64,000 nucleotides of DNA from contig MKWN01000038.1 of assembly GCA_001899775.1 (NCBI GenBank), positions 1 to 64,000 of the forward strand, read 5' to 3'. Below are positions 1-8,305 of this stretch, piece by piece; the stretch's first letter is position 1; every line of letters starts with the position of its first letter. Under the pieces are notes generated by a model. It did no database searches and was not told the origin of the DNA. It worked only from the letters and a program-made list of their open reading frames with translations. Source of the stretch: Thiobacillus sp. 65-29 (lineage in GTDB: Bacteria > Pseudomonadota > Gammaproteobacteria > Burkholderiales > Thiobacillaceae). A program made the position numbers and the translations under genes.

Positions 1-96
1 AGCCGCCGCAGCAACGGATCATAGCTTGCATCAAAATCACGAAAAATGGCTAATGGACAATCTGGGATTATCCCGCATCACACAGGCAAGTCGCAC

Positions 97-1923
97 ATGG
101 ATGGTATCTACGGCTGGCTGGGCGAGCACGGCGCCCATCAGGAACTGATTCGACAGATGGGCATGGCATCGGGTATCCCACCCGATGCCATGCCCGACGT
201 GCATGCCAGCCCCCTTGCCGGAGTGGGCGCTTGCTCGCGCCTGGGCAAGGCCGCCATCCATCTGGAAAACGGCATCATCGCGGCAGTTTTTGGCCGTCCA
301 CGCTTTCTCGACGAAGAGCTTGCGTCGATGGCGCGCGAGCGCAATACGGCGGCCGCCGTATTGCGTGGCTGGTCGCGCCATGGCGTGACGTTGCCCACGC
401 GGATACAGGGCAATTTCGCGCTGGCAGTGATCGACCCCCAGAAGGACCAGGCCTTCCTTGCGCTCGACCGCATGGGCATCGAACGCCTGTGTTTGGCCAA
501 CCGCGGCGGGCATTTCGTGTTCGGCACCAGCGTGCAGGCGGTGGCCGCGCATCCGGCCGTCGGTCGTACCCTCGACACGCAGGCGATCTACGACTACCTC
601 TATTTCCACGGTATCCCGGCGCCGCGCAGCCTCTACCAGAACGTGCACAAGCTGCTGCCGGGACAGTGCGTGACACTGCGCAACGGCCGTGTCGACACGG
701 GCTTCTACTGGCATGCCGACTATGCTCCGGCGAAGCCCGATTTCGAGACCTTGCGCGCGGAATTTCGCAGCCTGCTCGACGAGGCCGTACGCGCGGCCGA
801 CGCGCCGTCGACGGCGGCATTCCTGTCCGGCGGTACCGACAGTTCCACGGTCGTCGGCGCGCTCACCGCGGCACGCGGCGCGCCGGTCGACACCTTCTCG
901 ATCGGTTTCGACGCCAGCGGGTTCGACGAAATGGAGTACGCGCGCTGCGCGGTCGAGCGCTATGCCAGCCGTGCCAACGAGTACTACCTGAAGCCGGCCG
1001 ACATCGTCACGGCCGTCCCGCTCATCGCCCGCGCCTACGACGAGCCCTTCGGCAACGCCTCGGCGGTGCCGGCGTATTTCTGCGCACGCAACGCGCGCGA
1101 AGCCGGTTTCGCGTTCATGCTGGCCGGCGACGGCGGCGACGAGATTTTCGGCGGCAACGTGCGCTATGCGAAGCAGGGCCTGTTCGAACTCTACGGCCGC
1201 ATCCCCGCCATCCTGCGGCATACACTCATCGAGCCGGTCGCGCATTTTCCGGGCTTGTCGAACCGGTTTCCGCTGTCCAAGCTGAAAAGCTACGTCACCC
1301 AGGCCAGGATTGGCCTGCCGCTACGGCTGGAAACCTACAACTTCCTGCATCGCACGCCGCTCGACGAAATCTTCACGCAGGATTTCATGCGCGCGGTCGA
1401 CCCAGCATCCACCGATGCCGCACTCACCGAAGTCTATGCACGCACCGCCTCGGACCATTACATCAACCGCATGATGCACGTCGACCTGAAATTCACCCTC
1501 GCCGACAGCGATCTGCGCAAGGTCGGCACGATGACCGAGAGCGCGGGAATCGAGGTGCACTACCCGCTGCTCGACGATCGTCTGGTCGCCTTCGCCAACC
1601 ATCTTCCGGTGGATTACAAGGTGCGCGGACAGACGCTGCGCTGGTTCTTCAAGGCAGCGCTCACCGATCTGCTGCCGGAGAAGATCATCAACAAGAGCAA
1701 GCACGGTTTCGGTCTGCCGTTCGGCGTATGGAGCAACCAGCACGCGCCACTGGGCGAAATGGTCGGTGACAGCCTGGCCGACTTCAAGCGGCGCGGCTGG
1801 CTGCAACCGGCGTATCTGGACCACATGCTGGCGATGGCGAAAGGTCCGCACGCCAGCTATTACGGGGTGATGATCTGGGTGACCATGATGCTGGAGCGCT
1901 GGTTGCAGGAGAACGGGCACTGA
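97..1923 (+). CDS. Asparagine-synthetase-like protein lacking the glutaminase cysteine
   Basis: Two-domain asparagine synthetase fold, 608 aa from the ATG at 97. That start is preferred over the one at 46 because it aligns with the Met-Cys-Gly-Ile start of the AsnB family. The second residue is Asp (GAT), not the catalytic Cys, giving MDGIYGWLG. The Gln-binding motifs of AsnB (RRLSI, NGEIYN, SDTE) are also not recognisable. The C-terminal ATP-pyrophosphatase domain is kept, with SGGTDS at residues 244-249 and a GDGGDE motif further on. Known relatives without Cys include beta-lactam synthetase and lasso-peptide cyclase; an ammonia-dependent synthetase is also possible. It converges on the exopolysaccharide locus (43-bp gap). 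The substrate is unknown. Its upstream partner genes, if any, lie outside the window. Confidence 0.85.
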   Translation: MDGIYGWLGEHGAHQELIRQMGMASGIPPDAMPDVHASPLAGVGACSRLGKAAIHLENGIIAAVFGRPRFLDEELASMARERNTAAAVLRGWSRHGVTLPTRIQGNFALAVIDPQKDQAFLALDRMGIERLCLANRGGHFVFGTSVQAVAAHPAVGRTLDTQAIYDYLYFHGIPAPRSLYQNVHKLLPGQCVTLRNGRVDTGFYWHADYAPAKPDFETLRAEFRSLLDEAVRAADAPSTAAFLSGGTDSSTVVGALTAARGAPVDTFSIGFDASGFDEMEYARCAVERYASRANEYYLKPADIVTAVPLIARAYDEPFGNASAVPAYFCARNAREAGFAFMLAGDGGDEIFGGNVRYAKQGLFELYGRIPAILRHTLIEPVAHFPGLSNRFPLSKLKSYVTQARIGLPLRLETYNFLHRTPLDEIFTQDFMRAVDPASTDAALTEVYARTASDHYINRMMHVDLKFTLADSDLRKVGTMTESAGIEVHYPLLDDRLVAFANHLPVDYKVRGQTLRWFFKAALTDLLPEKIINKSKHGFGLPFGVWSNQHAPLGEMVGDSLADFKRRGWLQPAYLDHMLAMAKGPHASYYGVMIWVTMMLERWLQENGH

Positions 1924-1966
1924 GCCAAGCCGTCCCTTCGGGCACGCTACGAAGACCGGAACCCGC

Positions 1967-3193
1967 TCATCCGTCGCCACCGAGACGCTTGACCGCCGCA
2001 GGGTTCGCCTGCATGAAACCGCGCAGATCATTCCTTAACCGATCCAGCTCACCGGGCAGCGATACCGGGATGAGCCTTGTCCCGAATCCGTGTGTCACCG
2101 ATGCCCCGCACCGGCGGTCCAGCATGGCGGCAAGCATGAGATCGCCCAGTTCGCTGCGGTAGTGCGCCGGCTCCCAGAACCAGCGCAGCATGGCACGCCG
2201 GTCATGGGGAGGCGGCGGGTCTTCCGTCGAGTACGCGTCGACGGTGTTGAAATCCCACAACGGCACATCGAATTCCGCCGCGATGTCACTCAGCTGGCGC
2301 TTCCATTCCTCGAACAGGGGCCAGTGCCCAGACATCTCGACAAGAATCAGATAGTCGACATGGTAGGGATTGACGAACAACACGGCCTCGACACCCTCGG
2401 TCTTCGCCCACTGCAGGAACTGCCGCAACGCCTGCAGCGGCTGGCCGCGCCGGCCGTCGGCGTAGCGCACGCCAAGATTCTGCGCATGCAGCCGGCTGCG
2501 CACTTCGCGGTCTTTCTGTGCGAACAGCACGGACTGTCCTTCGCTGCGGATGATCGGCACATAATCGAGGCCCGGGTTGAAGCCGTCCTCGCGGCGCGTG
2601 GCAGCGTAGGCGTCGTGCTGCGCGGTGACGGTCGTCAGTGAGTCGGCGAGCGCGGTAAGGGAAAACAGGCCGCTTGCCACGTCCTCCGCCTTTTGCAGGC
2701 TCACGCCGGGGCCGAGGCGCCCGTCGAAGCTCTTGCCGAGCGCGCGCCAGTCGATGCTGCCCGCGGCCTCGTTGCGGTCGACGAGAAAATCGAGGAAGTC
2801 GACGCCGAACAGCACGCGCCTGGATTTGCCTTGCGCCACCGCATGCTGGACGTAGCGGGTCTGCATGAACACGCTGCTACCGGGCACGCCCATGTTGAAC
2901 ACGGGCTGTTCCGTCTTGTCCCAGCAGGCGCTCTGCGGATCCAGGCCGATCTCCGGCCGTGAATTGCCGCCGATCACCACCGTCGGCCGGACACGCGCAG
3001 CCATGTAGGGCTTGGTGACGCGCACCCGTTCGGTGGACGCCGGCTTGCGTTCGTTGAAGCCGGCGATGCGGCGCGTACCGAACAGGCCGTACGGGTCCAC
3101 GAAATAGTTGACGCCGGCGCCAAGCAGGCAGACCGCCAGGAACGCCCCGACGAACACGGAGACGAAACGCTTGTGTGCGGAAGCGGGCTGCAT
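1967..3193 (-). CDS. Membrane-anchored SGNH/AlgJ-like protein, partner of MBOAT acyltransferase
   Basis: A 408-aa protein with one N-terminal membrane anchor (about residues 10-32) and a periplasmic domain. It carries a GNSR block that could hold the nucleophilic Ser of an SGNH-type fold, an FNMGVPGSS block, and a C-terminal EPAHY block in the place of the usual D-x-x-H. It starts 3 bp after the MBOAT gene ends, the same pairing as AlgI with AlgJ/AlgX in alginate acetylation. Inference: it transfers an acyl group, delivered across the membrane by the MBOAT protein, onto the exopolysaccharide. It is the last gene of the leftward locus. The family assignment rests on motif shape and context only. 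Confidence 0.7.
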   Translation of the reverse strand: MQPASAHKRFVSVFVGAFLAVCLLGAGVNYFVDPYGLFGTRRIAGFNERKPASTERVRVTKPYMAARVRPTVVIGGNSRPEIGLDPQSACWDKTEQPVFNMGVPGSSVFMQTRYVQHAVAQGKSRRVLFGVDFLDFLVDRNEAAGSIDWRALGKSFDGRLGPGVSLQKAEDVASGLFSLTALADSLTTVTAQHDAYAATRREDGFNPGLDYVPIIRSEGQSVLFAQKDREVRSRLHAQNLGVRYADGRRGQPLQALRQFLQWAKTEGVEAVLFVNPYHVDYLILVEMSGHWPLFEEWKRQLSDIAAEFDVPLWDFNTVDAYSTEDPPPPHDRRAMLRWFWEPAHYRSELGDLMLAAMLDRRCGASVTHGFGTRLIPVSLPGELDRLRNDLRGFMQANPAAVKRLGGDG

Positions 3194-3196
3194 GAC

Positions 3197-4783
3197 TCAG
3201 AACTGGAAATACAGGAATTCGGAAATCCGGCTCATCGCCAACACGCCAAGCGCCGCAATCACCCCGGTCGCCAACGCCCAGCGGCTGCTCGGCTTCCAGC
3301 TCAGTGCGGAGTGCAGGTGTTGCAGCAAACGCAGCTCGCTTGCCTCCTCGGTACGATACCGCTGCAGCGCCGGTTCGAAGCGGTGCAGTATCTGCTGTGT
3401 GTTGGGCGTGGCGACGACGATCGTCAGCAGGGTGATCGTCCACAACCAGGTGAAAATGAACTGGCTGCCACCGCCAAGATAAGTGCTGAAACCATGCTCG
3501 GCGAGCATCGGCCAGGCTCCGCCCAGCCTGGCGGCAAGCGCGTTCGGTAGGGCAACGCCGTTCAGGCCGGCCATGCCCTGCAGCATGGCGATCGCCGCGT
3601 CGAAACCGGCGGCGCGAAAGAACACCCAGCCAACGACGACGGCGGTGAAGGTCACCAGCCAGGCCAGCAGCTTGACCGCGCGTGATGCAAGGAAACGGCC
3701 AGGCAGGCGACGGCCGGCAAGATGCGTCCAGGCATGGTTGACGCACAGATACAGTCCATGCAGACCACCCCAGACCACGAAGGTCCAGCCGGCGCCATGC
3801 CACAGTCCGCCGAGCAGCATGGTTACCATGAGATTGACGTAGCGCCGCGCCCGGCCCTTGCGATTGCCGCCGAGGGCGAAGTAGAGGTAGTCACGCAGAA
3901 AGCGGGACAGCGTCATGTGCCAGCGGCGCCAGAACTCGACGATGCTGGTCGCCTTGTAGGGGGAGTGGAAATTCAGCGGCAGTCTGACACCGAACAGGCG
4001 CGACAGGCCGATGGCCATGTCGGAATAACCGGAGAAATCAAAGTAGAGCTGCAGGGTGTAGGCCAGCGCGCCGCCCCAGGCCTCGAAAAGAGTCAGCACC
4101 TGCCCCGCGGCAGCGGCATCGAACACGGGGGTCGAATACTGGCCGACGCCGTCGGCAAGCACGGTCTTCTTGAACAGCCCGATGAAGAAAATGCTCAGTC
4201 CGACCGACAGGTTTTCCCAGTGCAGGCGATAGGTCCGGGGCTCCGCGAACTGCGGCATCATTTCCTTGTGATGCAGCACCGGACCGGCGATGAGATGTGG
4301 AAAGTAGGTGACGAACAGGCCGTAATGGATGAAGTTGCGCTCCTTCACCTCGCCGCGGTAGGCGTCGACCAGGAAGGCGATCTGCGTGAAGGTGAAGAAG
4401 GAAATGCCCAGCGGCAGGATCACCTCCTGCACGTGCCAGCCGGTTCCCAGCAGCTGATTGGTGCTGGCAAGGAAGAAATTCGCGTACTTGTAAAAGCCGA
4501 GCAGAGCCAGGTCACCGCCGATGGCAGCACACAGCAGACCCTTCGCGCGGGTCGCTGTGCCGCGCCGATGTGCCGCGGAGATGGCCGAACCCATGGCGAA
4601 ATTGAACAGGATGGAACCGATCAGCAAGCCGACGTAAGCCGGGTTCCACCAGCCGTAGAAAAACAGCGAGGCGGCGAACAGCCAGAGCGCCGCCAGCGGA
4701 CGGCTGAACCGGCCGATGGCGAAAAACGCCGCGAGCACGACCGGGAGGTACAGGAGCAGGAAGGGGTAGGAGTTGAACAACAT
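3197..4783 (-). CDS. MBOAT family O-acyltransferase (AlgI-like)
   Basis: A 528-aa polytopic inner-membrane protein with many hydrophobic segments. The AlgI/DltB signatures are visible: a segment with EFWRRWHMTLS and RDYLYFALGGNRKG, followed by LLGGLWHGAGWTFVVWGGLHG, whose His is the conserved MBOAT catalytic residue. The family moves acyl groups (usually acetyl) across the inner membrane to decorate extracellular polysaccharide. Together with the SGNH-like protein encoded 3 bp downstream it forms a likely O-acetylation pair for the polymer made by this locus. The acyl donor and acceptor cannot be read from sequence. A hairpin lies about 80 bp upstream. Confidence 0.93.
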   Translation of the reverse strand: MLFNSYPFLLLYLPVVLAAFFAIGRFSRPLAALWLFAASLFFYGWWNPAYVGLLIGSILFNFAMGSAISAAHRRGTATRAKGLLCAAIGGDLALLGFYKYANFFLASTNQLLGTGWHVQEVILPLGISFFTFTQIAFLVDAYRGEVKERNFIHYGLFVTYFPHLIAGPVLHHKEMMPQFAEPRTYRLHWENLSVGLSIFFIGLFKKTVLADGVGQYSTPVFDAAAAGQVLTLFEAWGGALAYTLQLYFDFSGYSDMAIGLSRLFGVRLPLNFHSPYKATSIVEFWRRWHMTLSRFLRDYLYFALGGNRKGRARRYVNLMVTMLLGGLWHGAGWTFVVWGGLHGLYLCVNHAWTHLAGRRLPGRFLASRAVKLLAWLVTFTAVVVGWVFFRAAGFDAAIAMLQGMAGLNGVALPNALAARLGGAWPMLAEHGFSTYLGGGSQFIFTWLWTITLLTIVVATPNTQQILHRFEPALQRYRTEEASELRLLQHLHSALSWKPSSRWALATGVIAALGVLAMSRISEFLYFQF

Positions 4784-4866
4784 GCGGGAATGAACACCGG
4801 CACACCGGCCCGGTCGCCGGCCTCAGGCCACCGGGAGCCCGGGCAGATGGTTCTGTGGTCGCGTCA

Positions 4867-4892
4867 GCCCGAAGCTACGGTCTGCTTCGGGC
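4867..4892. repeat. Perfect 9-bp hairpin between the MBOAT and O-ligase genes
   Basis: GCCCGAAGC and GCTTCGGGC flank an 8-nt loop in the 152-bp gap between the O-ligase-like gene and the MBOAT gene. A weaker outer match (CTGTGGT with ACCACAG) extends the stem. No T-run follows on either strand, so it is not a classical intrinsic terminator. It could attenuate or process the leftward transcript. Confidence 0.4.
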
Positions 4893-4935
4893 GGTAATTG
4901 CCGACACCACAGGAATGTCACGCTTCTCCTCCTTG

Positions 4936-6249
4936 TCAGGCTTGCCGCTGTCGGTTGATGCCACGCGGATGCGGCAACGGCGTTTCCGTCCGGCCCTGCG
5001 GCACGACCGGACGGCCACGGTCCAGCACCCCGGCCAGTTTGGCGGCGATGACCACGATGATCATCAAGTGATACGTCAAGTCGAAATAGGCCAGCCCCAG
5101 AAATGCGCCGCCGGCACCATATCCGACCAGGCTCACCTGGATCATTGCCGCGAGGTCCGCGGCCCATTTTCGTTCGGGATCGTTCCTGCACTGGCTGATG
5201 ACCTGGCTGGCGCGCCGCCAGGTGAACAGCGCCAGCAGGAGGAACATCGCCAGTCCGATGAAGCCATGCTCGCCCAGCACCTCGAAATAGATGCTGTGCA
5301 CGTCGTGGATCCTGAAGGGGTCGGGGGCATAGCGCCGGAACGTCGGCGCCTGGAACATGTTGTAGCCGCCCCCGGTTATCCTGTCCTTGGCCACGTTGAA
5401 CGCGGTGTGCCAGGCATTGATGCGGCCCAGAGCCGACTCGTCTTCCTGATACGTCTTGATGGTATACATGCGGTCATACCATTCCTGCGGCATGACGGCA
5501 TGAATGATTCCGACAGCGAGCACGATGTAGATGCCGGTGACCAACTTGTGGCGGCTTTTCAGCCAGAGGAACAATCCCATCGCCGCCATCGCCAGCAAGC
5601 CGCCTCGCGACTGGCTGCCAATGGCGGCAATACCAGACAGCACCATGGCGGAAGCGAGCCCGAGGCGTACCCACTTGCGTGGTTCCTGCAGATGGAGATA
5701 GCGGATGAGCGGAACGAGCATCGCGAGCACGAGCGCCATTTCGTTGTTGCCGCCGAAGAAGGTGCCCGTGGGCCCCTGCACCCTGAACTGCCCGCCATGG
5801 GCAATGGTGAAAATACCGCCCTTGACGCCGTAATAACCCAGCGACAGCGCGATGACCCAGATCATCCAGTGAAGATGCTTGCGTTCCTTGATGATCATGG
5901 CCGTGAGGAACACCATGAGCTGGATTTTCCAGACCGTGTTCCATTGCGTCCACGCAAGGTCGGGATAGAAGGCGAAGAGGGTGGTAAAGAACATCCAGCC
6001 TATGAACAGCAGGAGCAGGATCGTCTCGCGCGTCCAGATCATCGTCTTCTGCTCTTTGGAGAACACGAAGGCCGTGATCGTGACGAGGGCCGTGATCATG
6101 GCGAAGGGCATGTCATAGGCGAAGCCCCAGGCTTGGCGATGCGGGTTCATGTAACCGAGCCAGCACCAGAGCAGGATGCCGACCCACGGTCGTCTGAAGA
6201 TGAACGGCAGCACACCGAAGACGATCGCGGTGACGAGAATGTCTCTCAT
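4936..6249 (-). CDS. O-antigen ligase/polymerase-like protein, exosortase A-associated
   Basis: A 437-aa protein with about ten membrane segments and a large loop containing GRINAWHTAFNVAKDR, an HDVHSIYFEVLGEHG block and a GSQSRGG block. These are typical of the Wzy/WaaL superfamily and of the putative O-glycosylation ligase found next to exosortase A systems. Its probable role is polymerising or ligating lipid-linked glycan on the periplasmic side, either building the exopolysaccharide or glycosylating exosortase substrates. Its start overlaps the formyltransferase stop by 4 bp (ATGA), so the two are probably translationally coupled. The tail is short, basic and proline-rich. Confidence 0.87.
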   Translation of the reverse strand: MRDILVTAIVFGVLPFIFRRPWVGILLWCWLGYMNPHRQAWGFAYDMPFAMITALVTITAFVFSKEQKTMIWTRETILLLLFIGWMFFTTLFAFYPDLAWTQWNTVWKIQLMVFLTAMIIKERKHLHWMIWVIALSLGYYGVKGGIFTIAHGGQFRVQGPTGTFFGGNNEMALVLAMLVPLIRYLHLQEPRKWVRLGLASAMVLSGIAAIGSQSRGGLLAMAAMGLFLWLKSRHKLVTGIYIVLAVGIIHAVMPQEWYDRMYTIKTYQEDESALGRINAWHTAFNVAKDRITGGGYNMFQAPTFRRYAPDPFRIHDVHSIYFEVLGEHGFIGLAMFLLLALFTWRRASQVISQCRNDPERKWAADLAAMIQVSLVGYGAGGAFLGLAYFDLTYHLMIIVVIAAKLAGVLDRGRPVVPQGRTETPLPHPRGINRQRQA

Positions 6250-7073
6250 ACCTTCTGCCCCGATGTTTCACGATTGAACCAGCGCACCCGCCGCGGCAGC
6301 GCGATGTCCCGCAGCATGCCGGCGGCGAGGTTCGCCTCCAGTTTCTTCTCGTGACGCAGACCACGATCCCTCACCTGGTACAGCCTTCCCTTGCCCGGCT
6401 GCGGCGCGCCGAACTGCTCGCCGCAGGCGATGCGTTCGACGGCCTCGGCGTAGATTTCGGCGCTGTCCCGCACCGCGCGCCAGAACAGTACCAGCTCGGT
6501 GTCGCCGGCACCGACCTCGGGGCGGATGTGGGCGATGAGGCGGCCCGTATCGATGCCGGCGTCGATGTAGTGCAGCGTGCAGCCGACCTTGTCGGGCTCG
6601 TTGTTGTACAGGGCCCAGAAGGTGCAGTCGGCGCCGCGGTATTCAGGCGAGAGGCCACCGTGCAGATTGACGATGCCCAGACGCCCTTCGTCGAGCAGTT
6701 CGCCGCGGATGAGCGAAGTGCCGAACACGCAGATGAGGTCGGGCTGCAGGTCGCGCGCCAGCTTCACCACGTCGGGGTGGTTGATGTGCGGCACCTCGCG
6801 CACCCGTTCGGGGTGGTCGAGTCGTGGGCCTGCGCCGGGAAAGAAGAATTTCGCCTCAGGGTTGCCCGTGTAGCGGCGCCGGTCGCGCAGCCAGCGCCAG
6901 GCCTTGCGCCAGAGATTCGCCGGCCGCAGTTTCTTCAGGGTCTTGCCCAGACTCCAGTCGCCCCCGGTTTCCTGCACGATGGCGACAACCTCGCCGGCGC
7001 GGCACAGGGCGTTGGCGACATACAGGTGGCGCGCACTGCGCCCGCACAGGACCAGCAGCCGCAGCCGGCTCAT
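6246..7073 (-). CDS. Formyltransferase-family protein (sugar or amine N-formyltransferase)
   Basis: A 275-aa protein of the formyl-transferase fold that uses 10-formyltetrahydrofolate. The catalytic triad is visible: Asn136 and His138 in VNLHGGLSPEYRG, and Asp171 in HYIDAGIDTG. A C-terminal tRNA-binding domain like that of Fmt is absent, so it is not the initiator-tRNA enzyme. Small formyltransferases in polysaccharide loci usually N-formylate amino sugars on nucleotide carriers. That is the likely role here, though the sugar is unknown and no dedicated aminotransferase is nearby. It overlaps both neighbours by 4 bp. Confidence 0.85.
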   Translation of the reverse strand: MSRLRLLVLCGRSARHLYVANALCRAGEVVAIVQETGGDWSLGKTLKKLRPANLWRKAWRWLRDRRRYTGNPEAKFFFPGAGPRLDHPERVREVPHINHPDVVKLARDLQPDLICVFGTSLIRGELLDEGRLGIVNLHGGLSPEYRGADCTFWALYNNEPDKVGCTLHYIDAGIDTGRLIAHIRPEVGAGDTELVLFWRAVRDSAEIYAEAVERIACGEQFGAPQPGKGRLYQVRDRGLRHEKKLEANLAAGMLRDIALPRRVRWFNRETSGQKV

Positions 7074-8284
7074 TGCCCTTTTCCCTTCGCGCCCGCCGGC
7101 ACGGGCGGCACGGCGACATTGGCCATGTCCATCATGAGCGCATCGGCAAAGAACTTGGCCGCCCAGTTGGGAAACTCGAAGCGCGAATACGCGCCCCAGA
7201 TCGGCGCCGAGCCGGGAATCGCGCCACGCACGACCCCATCATCGTCTTCCAGACGCTGCGTGCGCTTGACGTAGGCAATCGCCTTCCACGCGGCGTCACG
7301 GTAGGTCTTGTCGCCGGTGATCTGCGCCAGCCGCAGCCAGCACAGCGCCATTTGCGCCACGCCGGTGACGCAGGCATAGTCCGCGCTCGGCGTCCAGCCG
7401 TCATCGTAGGTGCCGGCAAGCCAGCCGTCGCCACGTTGGCGCACCATCAATCCGCGCGCTGCCTTTTCCGCGGCGGCGAGATAGCGCTCCTCGCCGAGCA
7501 GCACGGCGACTTCGAGAAAGCCCCGGATCGCATACGCGATGGTGTGGGTAAAGGGATGCCGCCCCGGCACGAAGGCGTTGGTGGCGAACCAGCCACTCGG
7601 TGTCTGCTGCGTCAGTGCCCAGTCGAGATTGCGTCGTGTCGCGGCGATGAAGTCCGCTTCACCCGCCACCACGCCGACCGCCGCCAGTGCCCACAGTGCG
7701 CGCGTGTTGTAGACGTGCGGCACGCCGTTGTGCTCGAAACGGCGGTAGCAGCCATCGCTGTCCTGTTGCGCCACCAGCCAGCGTCCGGCGCGCACGCCGG
7801 CTTCGAGACAGTCGTCGCGGCCGAGCGAGGCGTGGCCCGCGACGAGGCCATGCATGATCTGACCCTGGTTGAAAATCACCGGATGGCTGCCCGGCTCGCC
7901 AAAGTGACCGGGGAAGGCGCCGTCCGTGGCCTGCAGCGAGAGTTCCCAATCGATCATCCGGTGCGCACGCTGCACGAGTTCCGGTCGGTCGAGGTATTGC
8001 GCCGCGGCGATGAAGGTCTCGATGATATAGCCGGTCGTTTCCGGATAGCCGGGCAGCCAGCCGTCCTCGAAGCTCCAGCCGGCGGCCACCCCTCCGGCAT
8101 CGGACTTGCCGTTGCGCACGTCCTGCGCCCGGCACAGCCAGTCGATGGCGCCGCGCAGATGGGTGCGATGATCGTGCTCCGGCTGACGCGCCGGGCCTGC
8201 GAGATCCTGGAACACCAGACGCAGATTGCGGCCCTGCCAGGGTTTGTAACGCAGAGGCAGATGGAGAAGTGCGGAAGGTTTCAT
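7070..8284 (-). CDS. Alpha/alpha-toroid protein of unknown function
   Basis: A 404-aa soluble protein without a signal peptide. It shows repeating helical hairpins with Trp/Gly-rich turns (GWSFEDGWLPGYPETTGY, DGAFPGHF, SGWFATNAF, GDGWLAGTYDDGW), a pattern seen in six-hairpin glycosidase, polysaccharide lyase and terpenoid cyclase toroids. No catalytic assignment is possible by eye. It lies in the decoration block between the CapK-like ligase (21-bp gap) and the formyltransferase (ATGA overlap). A cytoplasmic role in modifying a sugar, a lipid-linked sugar or another polymer precursor is inference only. Confidence 0.6.
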   Translation of the reverse strand: MKPSALLHLPLRYKPWQGRNLRLVFQDLAGPARQPEHDHRTHLRGAIDWLCRAQDVRNGKSDAGGVAAGWSFEDGWLPGYPETTGYIIETFIAAAQYLDRPELVQRAHRMIDWELSLQATDGAFPGHFGEPGSHPVIFNQGQIMHGLVAGHASLGRDDCLEAGVRAGRWLVAQQDSDGCYRRFEHNGVPHVYNTRALWALAAVGVVAGEADFIAATRRNLDWALTQQTPSGWFATNAFVPGRHPFTHTIAYAIRGFLEVAVLLGEERYLAAAEKAARGLMVRQRGDGWLAGTYDDGWTPSADYACVTGVAQMALCWLRLAQITGDKTYRDAAWKAIAYVKRTQRLEDDDGVVRGAIPGSAPIWGAYSRFEFPNWAAKFFADALMMDMANVAVPPVPAGAKGKGQ

Positions 8285-8305
8285 ACTGAAGTCATTACCG
8301 TGAAT

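Noticed and set aside
1-45. End of an upstream gene at the left edge
   Set aside because: Stops occur in two frames (22-24 and 51-53), but fewer than 17 codons are visible and codon use does not decide between them.
97-1923. Lasso-peptide cyclase
   Set aside because: The missing Cys fits, but no precursor, PqqD-like or transglutaminase-like gene is visible in the window; kept only as a possibility to check to the left.
4867-4892. Rho-independent terminator
   Set aside because: The hairpin is good but neither side has a T-run, so it is listed as a repeat only.
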